From Methanosarcinaceae archaeon UBA470 (GTDB lineage Archaea > Halobacteriota > Methanosarcinia > Methanosarcinales > Methanosarcinaceae): 10,526 bases of DNA. Numbering within the stretch: position 1 is the stretch's first letter; each line of letters starts with the position of its first letter. The position numbers and the translations under genes were made by a program. This document shows, in pieces, positions 1 through 7,197 of the stretch. Where the stretch lies: NCBI GenBank assembly GCA_002508425.1, contig DAKU01000071.1:1-10526 (forward strand). The letters are read 5' to 3'. The notes beneath the pieces are model-generated. The model did not search any database. It worked only from the letters and a program-made list of their open reading frames with translations, and was not told the DNA's origin.

Positions 1-945
1 CAGAAGATCATGTGTACGTTATCAATTCAATGAGCGGAAGAAATAATGGCGTTGTTATTCTAAATATTACTGATCCTGCAGTGCCTGCATACGTCGGTAT
101 TTACAGCACAACTCACAATGCTTACGATATTGCTATTTCAGACAACTATGCCTATGTAGCAGATTATAACAATGGACTTGTCATTGTTAATATCACCAAT
201 CCCGCTACATTAAAAGTAGAAAGCTCTATTGGTATTGAAAATCATCCATATGACATTGATGTTGCAGATAATTACGCTTACATCGCCAACAGTGGACTCA
301 CGATCCTGAATACCACTAACCCTTTGTTGCCAAAGATCGAAAGCAGTTACTATAACTATTCTGGTGATGCAGCTGGAGTTGCTATAAAAGACAATTACGC
401 CTATGTAGCAAGCATTTTTGGCGGTCTTTTGATATTAAACGTCAGTGATCCGGCAGCACCAATATTTGTAGGCAATTATGTTACCGATGATGCACAAGGT
501 GTTGACATATCAGGAAATTATGCCTACATAGCCAATGGTTTCAGTGGCGTATTCATTGTTGACATAAATGATCCGACAACACCGGTATTAGTGGGCAGCT
601 ATAACACTCCTGGATATGCAAATGATGTTGCTGTGGCAGGTAATTGTGCTTTTGTAGCAGATGGTAACAATGGCCTCGCAATACTGAACATCACAATTCC
701 TTCATCACCAAGTCTTACCAGCACTTTTGACACTGTTGGCTATGCAAATGATGTTACCATTTCAGAAGATAGTGCTTACGTAGCAGCCAGTGACAATGGG
801 CTTGTAGTAGTAGATATAAGCAACCCGATAGAACCAACACTTGAGGGAAGTTATGCTACCGGAAATGCATTTGGTGTTGCTGTATCAGATGATAATGCGT
901 ATGTAGCTGATTACAATGATGGCCTCTTCGTATTTCACCTGATTG
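1..945 (+). repeat. Tandem LVIVD beta-propeller repeats
   Basis: Eight successive units of about 41 codons follow the pattern NYAYVA-x(3)-GL-x-I-L/V-N/D-I-T/S-x-P, then a VG-S/N-Y strand and a D-V-A/T-I-S turn. The first unit is cut by the window edge and the eighth stops at the GLFVF strand. The units are diverged at the DNA level, so this is an old domain repeat and not a recent DNA expansion. The number of blades cannot be settled because the upstream part is missing. Confidence 0.85.
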
Positions 946-2504
946 AATCCCAGGACATTACATCACCAGCATCTGTAACCAATCTTACCGAAAGTGGTGT
1001 TGGCTCAAGCTGGATAAGATGGACATGGACAAATCCCACTGATGCAGACTTTAGCCATGCTATGGTATACATTGATGGTAAATTTGCCATAAATACATCG
1101 GGTCAGTATTACAACTTAACAAAACGAGCCGAAGGAAGCACGCATAGCATAGGAATCAGAACTGTAGATACTTCCGGGAACATTAACTCAGTACTCGTAA
1201 ATGACACAGCAATAACTATTGCACCAGACAGAACATCACCTGCATCTGTAACCAACCTTAAAGAGAGTGCCGTGGGTTTGAACTGGATCAACTGGAAGTG
1301 GGTAAATCCATCCAATGCAGATTTCAGCCATGTGAAGGTGTACCTGAATGGTGTGTTTATCACAAATACATCTGGTAAATCCATTGACTCCTACAATTCA
1401 ACAGGACTTTCGGAAGGAAGCAATTACACTATCAGCATACAGACAGTCGATAGTAATGGCAACATAAATTCTACAATGATCAATGACTCTGCCACTACAG
1501 TGAAACTCCCGCAGATATACAATCTCTCGGGAACGAACATTTCTACAAGTTCTATTACACTGGTATGGCAAGCTTCCGACAATACCAAGAACGTGCAAAT
1601 AAACTGCAATGACATAGTTATTGGTACCGTTGGCGGAGCAACGACATATGTAGATAGTGATATGAGCAGTGACACAAATTATAACTATACATTGATCCCA
1701 TCCAATGAAGATGGATTGGCAGGAAATGCAGTAAAGATTAGCCTCAGAACATCCTCTGCCGGCGGCAGTGGTGGAAGTGGAGGAGAAAGCAGCACCACAA
1801 AGAGCAGCAGTGGCGGTGGAGGTGCCGGAAGTGCTGAAGACTTTGAGAACGTATTACTGAAGGATATCGCAAATGCATACTTAATAATGAATGCAAATGT
1901 AAGTTATGAATTTACAAAAGAAGGGAATCCGATCCAGTCAATAAGCTTATATTCCCTCAAGAACTCCGGGGAGATAACATCTACTATAGAAGTACTGAAT
2001 GACAAGTCAAAGCTAGTGAACAGTACTCCTGAAGGAAGTGTTTATAAATACATCAATATCTGGGTAGGTAAATTCGGCTTTGCGACAGAAGCAAACATCA
2101 AGGATTCAAAGGTAAAGTTCAAAGTGGCTAGCTCCTGGATGCAGGATATGGACGTAAGTCCAGAAGAAATAAGGTTGCAGAGATACAATGGTAATGAATG
2201 GAAAATGTTACCGACCAGCTTGATAAGCAATAACACAGATTATCTGGTATTTGAATCCCAGACACCAGGGTTTTCACCATTTGCTGTCACAACCGGCGGA
2301 ACACCTAAACAGGTCATTGAAGAAACTAACAAATTACAGGCTACAGGATCAGATGAATATTTGAACAATCCTCTTGAGACTGGAAATGCCGACCTGGACA
2401 AAACAAAACCAGAGAAATCCAGGACCTGGACATTGATATTGATATTCCTTGTAGCAGGATTATTTGTTACAGGACATGAATATCTGAAGAAGCAGCGAAA
2501 TTGA
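1..2504 (+). CDS. Surface protein: LVIVD repeats, Fn3-like modules, PGF-pre-PGF domain, C-terminal TM (5'-partial)
   Basis: The frame is open to the left edge and the visible protein starts inside a repeat, so the N-terminus and any signal peptide lie outside the window; the GTG at 12 is not a credible start. Counting that GTG codon as residue 1, the order is: about eight LVIVD-type repeats of ~41 residues (1-312, recurring NYAYVA..NGLVIVNITNP), two near-duplicate Fn3-like modules (315-405 and 406-~497), a third Fn3-like module (~500-585), a Gly/Ser-rich linker (~586-610), a PGF-pre-PGF-like domain (~610-760, ending near TPGFSPFAVT), a polar stretch, and one hydrophobic helix (~805-823) followed by a basic tail KKQRN. 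About twenty N-X-S/T sequons fit an exposed glycoprotein. LVIVD repeats are known to form beta-propellers. I infer an extracellular protein anchored by its C-terminal helix, possibly binding a ligand or other envelope proteins. The ligand is unknown. Confidence 0.88.
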   Translation, partial: EDHVYVINSMSGRNNGVVILNITDPAVPAYVGIYSTTHNAYDIAISDNYAYVADYNNGLVIVNITNPATLKVESSIGIENHPYDIDVADNYAYIANSGLTILNTTNPLLPKIESSYYNYSGDAAGVAIKDNYAYVASIFGGLLILNVSDPAAPIFVGNYVTDDAQGVDISGNYAYIANGFSGVFIVDINDPTTPVLVGSYNTPGYANDVAVAGNCAFVADGNNGLAILNITIPSSPSLTSTFDTVGYANDVTISEDSAYVAASDNGLVVVDISNPIEPTLEGSYATGNAFGVAVSDDNAYVADYNDGLFVFHLIESQDITSPASVTNLTESGVGSSWIRWTWTNPTDADFSHAMVYIDGKFAINTSGQYYNLTKRAEGSTHSIGIRTVDTSGNINSVLVNDTAITIAPDRTSPASVTNLKESAVGLNWINWKWVNPSNADFSHVKVYLNGVFITNTSGKSIDSYNSTGLSEGSNYTISIQTVDSNGNINSTMINDSATTVKLPQIYNLSGTNISTSSITLVWQASDNTKNVQINCNDIVIGTVGGATTYVDSDMSSDTNYNYTLIPSNEDGLAGNAVKISLRTSSAGGSGGSGGESSTTKSSSGGGGAGSAEDFENVLLKDIANAYLIMNANVSYEFTKEGNPIQSISLYSLKNSGEITSTIEVLNDKSKLVNSTPEGSVYKYINIWVGKFGFATEANIKDSKVKFKVASSWMQDMDVSPEEIRLQRYNGNEWKMLPTSLISNNTDYLVFESQTPGFSPFAVTTGGTPKQVIEETNKLQATGSDEYLNNPLETGNADLDKTKPEKSRTWTLILIFLVAGLFVTGHEYLKKQRN
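954..1499 (+). repeat. Tandem duplication of a 273-bp Fn3-like module
   Basis: Two units with a 273-bp (91-codon) period start at 954 and 1227. Both begin with TSPASVTNL and keep W-x-W-x-NP, ADFSH, NTSG and a TVD-x-x-GNINS end. A 14-base stretch, gcatctgtaaccaa, is identical at 969-982 and 1242-1255. This indicates an in-gene duplication more recent than the LVIVD repeats. A third, more diverged Fn3-like unit follows. Confidence 0.85.
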
Positions 2505-2513
2505 TAAGTTTTA

Positions 2514-2586
2514 CCCCTGTACTTGTGTGCAGGGGACCATTCACAAGATACGGATATTATCTCTCCGATTGTTAAGATTCTTTTTT
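2514..2586 (+). terminator. Hairpin and downstream T-tract after the surface protein gene
   Basis: CCCCTG (2514-2519) pairs with CAGGGG (2530-2535). The stem can extend inward by T-G, A-T and C-G pairs to leave a four-base TTGT loop (2523-2526). No U-run follows directly, but six T lie at 2581-2586. Archaeal termination depends mainly on T-tracts, so the T-run may be the stop signal and the hairpin an mRNA 3'-end structure. Confidence 0.45.
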
Positions 2587-2754
2587 GTTGCCTTTAGTAT
2601 CTGTCTGATATTAACTCACATAGGCCTGTATTTTAATCTTGTAACATAAATCGTTGATAGCAGAGAGGTAGAACAAACCTTCACCCTTTATGCCTGCGAT
2701 AGATATATTTATAGGGATGCTTTTAAGATAAACCTAATATTAGTTTAAAACGAA

Positions 2755-2766
2755 TTATATATAAAT
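2755..2766 (+). promoter_or_regulatory. TATA box of the topA operon
   Basis: The AT-rich element ttatatataaat is preceded by the BRE-like cgaa at 2751-2754. Its centre is near 2760, so the usual archaeal spacing of about 25 bases puts the start site near 2785. That leaves a leader of about 35 bases before the preferred topA start at 2820. A second TATA-like run at 2702-2713 (atatatttatag) could give a longer transcript. Confidence 0.5.
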
Positions 2767-2819
2767 AAGTTCCAGATCAGGGTGTGATGAGTGGGACTGA
2801 AAATTCAAATGGAGATAAA

Positions 2820-5081
2820 ATGCACCTTATAGTAGCAGAAAAGCATATCGCAGCAAAAAGGATAGCAAACATACTTTCTGCAGGAAAACTCAGCCAGGTG
2901 CGTGTGAACGGGGTAGATACATATCAGTTCCAGGCTGAAGACGGACAAAAAGTATTCATAGGCTTAAGCGGGCACATAGTAAAACTTGATTTCCCTAGAT
3001 CCTATAATAACTGGCAGAAGGTAGAAGCAAAAGAACTGGTGGATGCGGACGTAATTACCGTTTCCACAGAAGCACGGATAGTAGCTGCACTTAAAAAACT
3101 AGGTAAAGAAGCAGACCATGTCACAATTGCAACTGACTACGATCGTGAAGGAGAACTTATTGGAGTGGAAGCCTTGGAGATCATCCGGGAAATTAATCCG
3201 GATGTACGCTTTGACAGGGTACATTATAGTGCCATCACCCCTAAAGAGATCATAGATGCATTTGAGAATGTAGCAAAAATAGATTTCAATCTTGCAGATG
3301 CAGGGCATTCCCGACAGGTCATAGACCTTGTATGGGGTGCTTCCCTAACACGTTTCATATCCCTTGCTGCAGGAAGACTAGGGAAGCTATTCCTTTCAGT
3401 GGGCAGGGTCCAATCCCCCACATTAGCGCTCATAGTGGACAAGGAAAGAGAAAGAGAAGCCTTTGAGATCAAGCCATACTGGGAATTGTATGCCCAGCTT
3501 AAAGACAAGAAAGGCAATGATTTTACTGTACAGCACGTAAACAGGCGCTTCTGGGAAAAACAAGAGGTTGATGCGGTAGTTACTAAATTAGGAAAGACCG
3601 CCACCATCATAGAGGTTGTTACAGCAACTAAACAGGATAAGCCACCCATCCCATTCAACACCACTGAGTTCATCACTGCAGCCAGTTCTCTGGGTTTTAC
3701 TCCCGCCAGCGCTATGCGTGTTGCAGAGGCACTGTACATACAAGGTTTCATTTCATATCCCAGAACTGACAACACAGTGTATCCTGCCACCCTGGATTTA
3801 AGAGAGATGATAGAGGTTTTTGCCAAAGGTACATTCAAAGAGTATGCAGACAAACTGCTTGCAAAAGAGAAACTGGAGCCTACGCGGGGCAAAAAAGAAA
3901 CAACCGACCATCCTCCTATATATCCGGCATCCCTTGCCAAGAAATCCGAACTGAACGAGCAGGAATGGAAAATATATGAAATGGTAGTAAGGCGGTTCTT
4001 TGCAACATTTGCAGAACCTGCCGTATGGGAAACTATCAAAGCGAAATTTGATATAAGTTCCGAGGAATTCAGCGCCACAGGAGCCAGGCTTGTAGAAGCT
4101 GGCTGGAGATGGTACTACCCGTATAATGCACCAGAGGACAGGCTTCTTCCGGCTATGAAAGAAGGAGATGAGATGAATGTCCGGGAAATAGAGGTACAGG
4201 ACAAGGAAACCCAGCCACCGGGAAGATACGGTCAGGGACGCCTTATCCGCACAATGGAAGAATTGGGACTAGGTACAAAAGCAACCAGGCACGAGATCAT
4301 TAGCAAATTATATTCCCGGGCATATGTGCACGGGAATCCTCTGCAGCCGACAAAAACAGCATATGCTGTAGTGGAGGCCCTTGAAAAATATGCTCCCACC
4401 ATATCAAAGTCGGAAATGACAAGCAAGCTTGAAGCAGACATGGATAGAATAGCAGAGGGACATATTCCAGAAGAAGAAGTGCTTCAAGAGTCAAGAGAAA
4501 TGCTGAATTCTGTGTTTAGCGACCTTGAGAGTAATAAGGATAATATTACAGAATCTCTTAGGGCTGGACTTAGAGAAGATAAAGTAATAGGCACCTGTCC
4601 TAAATGCGGATCCTTACTCATGGTAATGAGGTCAAAGAGAGGGTCTAGGTTTATAGGATGTAAGGGTTATCCAGATTGTAGTTTCTCTCTGCCTCTGCCA
4701 AAGAGCGGACATGTAGTTGTCACTGACAAGCTATGTGAGGAGCATGGGCTGTACCACATCCGCATAATCACCGAGGGGAAAAGACCCTGGAATCTGGGAT
4801 GTCCTCACTGCAACTTCAACGAATGGCAACAATCACAGCAGGAAAAAGAAAAAGGTACACAAGAACAAAATGAGGTAGAAGACTCATCTTTAGATAAACA
4901 GGGGAAAATAAGAAAAAAGATAACTGACATAAAGGGAATAGGTAAGGTCACTGCCGAGAAGCTTGACAGCGTGGGTGTTTCCAAAGTAGAGGATCTGGTT
5001 AACAGGGATGCAGAGGAGCTGGCAAAGCTTACTAACATTTCCATTAATAAAATAAGAGAGTGGCAGGAAAACGTTGTTTGA
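2820..5081 (+). CDS. topA: DNA topoisomerase I, archaeal type IA
   Basis: Relaxes negative supercoils by cutting one DNA strand through a tyrosine 5'-phosphate link, with Mg2+ held by the TOPRIM domain. Numbering from ATG 2820 gives 753 residues. The TOPRIM domain starts with MHLIVAEKH (Glu7) and holds TDYDREGE with Asp106, Asp108 and Glu110. The active-site tyrosine is Tyr313 in GFISYPRTDN. Zinc-binding clusters follow: C593/C596/C614/C620 and C639/H642/C661/C664. A charged linker leads to a helix-hairpin-helix module (~700-753, DIKGIGKVTAEKL). The start is chosen at 2820 because GGAG lies five bases upstream (2811-2814), the TATA box predicts a short leader, and the family usually begins at M-x-LIV-x-E. 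In-frame GTG 2784 or ATG 2787 would add 11 or 12 residues and could be used leaderless. First gene of an operon with the beta-CASP nuclease. Confidence 0.95.
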   Translation: MHLIVAEKHIAAKRIANILSAGKLSQVRVNGVDTYQFQAEDGQKVFIGLSGHIVKLDFPRSYNNWQKVEAKELVDADVITVSTEARIVAALKKLGKEADHVTIATDYDREGELIGVEALEIIREINPDVRFDRVHYSAITPKEIIDAFENVAKIDFNLADAGHSRQVIDLVWGASLTRFISLAAGRLGKLFLSVGRVQSPTLALIVDKEREREAFEIKPYWELYAQLKDKKGNDFTVQHVNRRFWEKQEVDAVVTKLGKTATIIEVVTATKQDKPPIPFNTTEFITAASSLGFTPASAMRVAEALYIQGFISYPRTDNTVYPATLDLREMIEVFAKGTFKEYADKLLAKEKLEPTRGKKETTDHPPIYPASLAKKSELNEQEWKIYEMVVRRFFATFAEPAVWETIKAKFDISSEEFSATGARLVEAGWRWYYPYNAPEDRLLPAMKEGDEMNVREIEVQDKETQPPGRYGQGRLIRTMEELGLGTKATRHEIISKLYSRAYVHGNPLQPTKTAYAVVEALEKYAPTISKSEMTSKLEADMDRIAEGHIPEEEVLQESREMLNSVFSDLESNKDNITESLRAGLREDKVIGTCPKCGSLLMVMRSKRGSRFIGCKGYPDCSFSLPLPKSGHVVVTDKLCEEHGLYHIRIITEGKRPWNLGCPHCNFNEWQQSQQEKEKGTQEQNEVEDSSLDKQGKIRKKITDIKGIGKVTAEKLDSVGVSKVEDLVNRDAEELAKLTNISINKIREWQENVV

Positions 5082-5092
5082 AAGGTGGGATC

Positions 5093-6334
5093 ATGAAACT
5101 AAGGTTCTTGGGAGCTTGCAGGGAAGTCGGGCGGTCAGCCCTGTTCTTGGATGATAGCATCATGCTTGATTATGGGATAAAGATGGGTGAGCCACCCGAG
5201 TATCCCGTTAATGGAGTCAGGCCACAGGTTGTGCTGTTATCCCACTGCCACATTGACCACAGCGGTCTTGTACCCAATCTCATGGACCTTGAACCCGATA
5301 TCTTCATGACCCCTCCTACTGCTGACCTTGCAAATCTACTACTTAGGGATAGTCTGAAGATCGCAGAGTCCACCGGTGTGAACGCGCCCTACGATGCCGG
5401 TGATGTACACGCGTTTATGTATAGAACAAAGACAGTAGATTATCGCGCCAAATTCCATACACATGGCTATGATGTCGAGTTCTATGATGCAGGCCATATT
5501 CCTGGAGCAGCCTGCATACATGTGACCTCAAAGAGCGGGAAAAGCTTGCTATATACAGGTGACATAAATACTTCAGACACCCGCCTTGTATCGGGAGCAG
5601 TGGAATTCCCAGATGCTGACTATCTGGCAATAGAAAGCACCTACTTCTCAAAAGACCACACATCCAGGAAAGAAACAGAAGCAGCTTTTATCGAATCTCT
5701 CAAGAGTACTCTGGACATAGGTGGTAACGTGATAATCCCTGCTTTTGCCATAGGCAGGACACAGGAGATGCTGATGTTACTGGATGCTCATGGAATCAGA
5801 CCTTATGTGGATGGCATGGGCAAGGATGCTTATGAGATAATGATGAAGCACCCTTCATACCTGCGTAATCCCACACATCTGAAGAGGGCATATGACAACG
5901 CCATACCTGTGAAAAGTTCAAAAAGAGATGACGTGTCAATGGAATCCTCAGTAATTGTGACGACTTCGGGCATGCTTAATGGAGGACCGGTCATGTATTA
6001 CCTTAACAAATTATACAATGATCCGAAATCCAAGATAATGCTTACAGGGTATCAGGTAGAGGGAACTAATGGTAGAATGGCTTTAGATACTGGCATCATA
6101 GAAAATAATGGAATGTTACAACAGTTAAGGATAAAGCTTGAACAACATGATTTTTCAGCTCATGCAGGAGATAAAGAACTTAAAGCCATTGTAAAAGACT
6201 TCTGTGACAGGGGTACCAAAGCTGTGTTTACAATGCATGGCGATAATACAGAAGGCTTTGCAACCTGGATAGAAGAAGAAATGGGCATCAAGGCTTATGC
6301 TCCGGTTGTAGGAGAAGAATTTATTCTTCATTAA
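5093..6334 (+). CDS. Beta-CASP metallo-beta-lactamase RNase (aCPSF2-like)
   Basis: Predicted zinc-dependent RNA endo/exonuclease of the archaeal CPSF/RNase J superfamily, 413 residues. Visible motifs are HxHxDH at 51-56 (SHCHIDHSG), His135 in AGHIPGA, Asp157 in YTGDINTSD, and beta-CASP motifs A (Glu181 in AIESTYF), B (His357 in FSAHAGD) and C (His382 in FTMHGD). All metal ligands are present, so it should be active. The protein opens directly with the MBL fold. It has no N-terminal KH domains, which separates it from aCPSF1/FttA and fits the shorter aCPSF2 group; the group label is my inference. The start at ATG 5093 is supported by aggtg at 5083-5087, five bases upstream. It lies 11 bp after topA and is probably co-transcribed. 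Its TAA overlaps the stop of the opposite-strand TPR gene. Confidence 0.9.
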   Translation: MKLRFLGACREVGRSALFLDDSIMLDYGIKMGEPPEYPVNGVRPQVVLLSHCHIDHSGLVPNLMDLEPDIFMTPPTADLANLLLRDSLKIAESTGVNAPYDAGDVHAFMYRTKTVDYRAKFHTHGYDVEFYDAGHIPGAACIHVTSKSGKSLLYTGDINTSDTRLVSGAVEFPDADYLAIESTYFSKDHTSRKETEAAFIESLKSTLDIGGNVIIPAFAIGRTQEMLMLLDAHGIRPYVDGMGKDAYEIMMKHPSYLRNPTHLKRAYDNAIPVKSSKRDDVSMESSVIVTTSGMLNGGPVMYYLNKLYNDPKSKIMLTGYQVEGTNGRMALDTGIIENNGMLQQLRIKLEQHDFSAHAGDKELKAIVKDFCDRGTKAVFTMHGDNTEGFATWIEEEMGIKAYAPVVGEEFILH

Positions 6335-6942
6335 ACTGTTTTTTTCAGTTTACGTGTGACCCTTTTAAGGCTCTCGATTGCCCCGCCATGCTCGGGATCT
6401 ATTTCAAGAACCTTCAAAAAGCATTTAGTAGCGTCGTCCAGTTGTCCAAGGCTATTATATGCTATACCTTTTTTGTACCAGATCACAGCAAATTTATTGT
6501 CAATTTCCAGTTCTTTGTGCAGTTTGCTATAGCAAGCTATAGCCTCTTCATGTTTGCCGATATGAGCCAAAGCTATGCCTTTATTGAACAAGGCACTTTC
6601 ATTTGAGACATCAATTTCCAGCACTTTATTATAGCAGAATATGGCTTCATCATACCGTTCCAGGCTAAAAAGGACTATTCCTTTATTGCACCACACATCC
6701 ACATCAAGCTTATTATGCTGGAGAGCCATGTCAAAACATTCAAGCGCTTTTTCATGCATACCTAGATAGGAGTAGGCTATACCTTTATTCCCCCAAATAA
6801 GGGCTATCAAATCATGATTCCATAGAGATGGATCATCTGAATGTGATTCCAAAATCCTGTCATAACATGCGATCTTATCTTCAGGGTCTTCGCTAAAAAA
6901 ACTTTCTTTGAACCAGTAATCATCGAAGCTTTGTTCATCCAT
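6331..6942 (-). CDS. Tetratricopeptide repeat protein
   Basis: A soluble 203-residue protein with no signal peptide or membrane helix. Four clear TPR units lie at about 47-80, 81-114, 115-151 and 152-185, each with the W-x-NKGIAY-x-x-LG pattern and A-x-x-CY/CF-x-K-x-LE-I-D-P ends. The third unit is slightly longer (SKLHKELEIDNK). A helical N-terminus (1-45) contains a partial repeat (IACYDRILE), and the tail is basic (RVTRKLKKTV). TPRs are protein-protein interaction scaffolds and the partner is unknown; such proteins are abundant in Methanosarcinaceae. The start ATG has AGAGGAT on its strand about seven bases upstream. It converges on the beta-CASP gene with a 4-bp overlap and diverges from the DUF1638 gene. 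Confidence 0.88.
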   Translation of the reverse strand: MDEQSFDDYWFKESFFSEDPEDKIACYDRILESHSDDPSLWNHDLIALIWGNKGIAYSYLGMHEKALECFDMALQHNKLDVDVWCNKGIVLFSLERYDEAIFCYNKVLEIDVSNESALFNKGIALAHIGKHEEAIACYSKLHKELEIDNKFAVIWYKKGIAYNSLGQLDDATKCFLKVLEIDPEHGGAIESLKRVTRKLKKTV

Positions 6943-6955
6943 CGCCCTATCCTCT

Positions 6956-6970
6956 GATCATAAAATGATC
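6956..6970. repeat. Short inverted repeat upstream of the TPR gene
   Basis: GATCAT (6956-6961) and ATGATC (6965-6970) are perfect inverted arms with an AAA spacer. The repeat sits directly upstream of the TPR gene's ribosome-binding site, so in the mRNA it could form a small hairpin next to that site. It is short and may be chance. Confidence 0.3.
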
Positions 6971-7022
6971 CAACCCAAAAATCCAAAATAATAATAGTAT
7001 GCCCGGAAGAAACGTTACGACA

Positions 7023-7036
7023 ATATTATTATATTC
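7023..7036 (-). promoter_or_regulatory. Candidate TATA box for the TPR gene
   Basis: Read on the minus strand, this region gives GGAATATAATAATA, a TATA-like element. It would place a start site near 7005 and give a leader of about 60 bases. The assignment rests on composition and position only. Confidence 0.35.
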
Positions 7037-7092
7037 CCAATTTTCGGATACAGAAGGCTCCTGTAGCCATGACTTATATGATGAAAATTATT

Positions 7093-7123
7093 GTATATAT
7101 ACATACTCATAGAATATGTATAT
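7093..7123 (+). promoter_or_regulatory. TATA-like region with 9-bp inverted repeat ahead of the DUF1638 gene
   Basis: The run gtatatatacata (7093-7105) is a good TATA candidate. It overlaps a perfect inverted repeat: ATATACATA (7097-7105) and TATGTATAT (7115-7123), separated by nine bases, so the arm centres are 18 bp apart. A dimeric regulator bound here would block TBP. The predicted leader of the DUF1638 gene would be about 75 bases. Confidence 0.4.
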
Positions 7124-7197
7124 GCCATGTTTTAAGGCTGATAAAGACAATAAAGTTAGGTGTTTGAAACATTCAACATTTTCGCGGGGAGCACTAC

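Larger units (their letters stand above)
2505..2819. other. Intergenic region, surface gene to topA
   Basis: This 315-bp stretch has no convincing gene. Just after the surface-protein stop it holds a hairpin and a T-tract, and near topA it holds two AT-rich TATA-like elements. The middle part (about 2595-2700) shows nothing I can assign. A short in-frame extension of topA, opening with GTG at 2784 and ATG at 2787, falls here and is judged less likely to be translated. Confidence 0.6.

Noticed and set aside
12..14. GTG as the start of the surface protein
   Set aside because: The frame is open to the window edge, the codon falls inside a repeat unit, and no signal peptide follows.
1..945. Regularly spaced repeats as a possible CRISPR or DNA repeat array
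   Set aside because: The periodicity is at the protein level within one open frame. The DNA units are diverged and there are no conserved repeats with unique spacers.
3224..4078. Long open frame of 284 codons on the minus strand
   Set aside because: It lies entirely inside topA, is rich in Ser/Leu/Val as expected for an antisense shadow, has no domain I recognise, and lacks a convincing start context.
5060..5092. Upstream start for the beta-CASP protein inside the end of topA
   Set aside because: It would add 11 residues not expected before the MKLRFLG strand of the MBL fold. ATG 5093 has a well-spaced GGTG site.
7057..7075. Small GGCT/AGCC inverted repeat in the TPR/DUF1638 intergenic region
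   Set aside because: Four-base arms are expected often by chance, and it is not placed at a start or stop signal.
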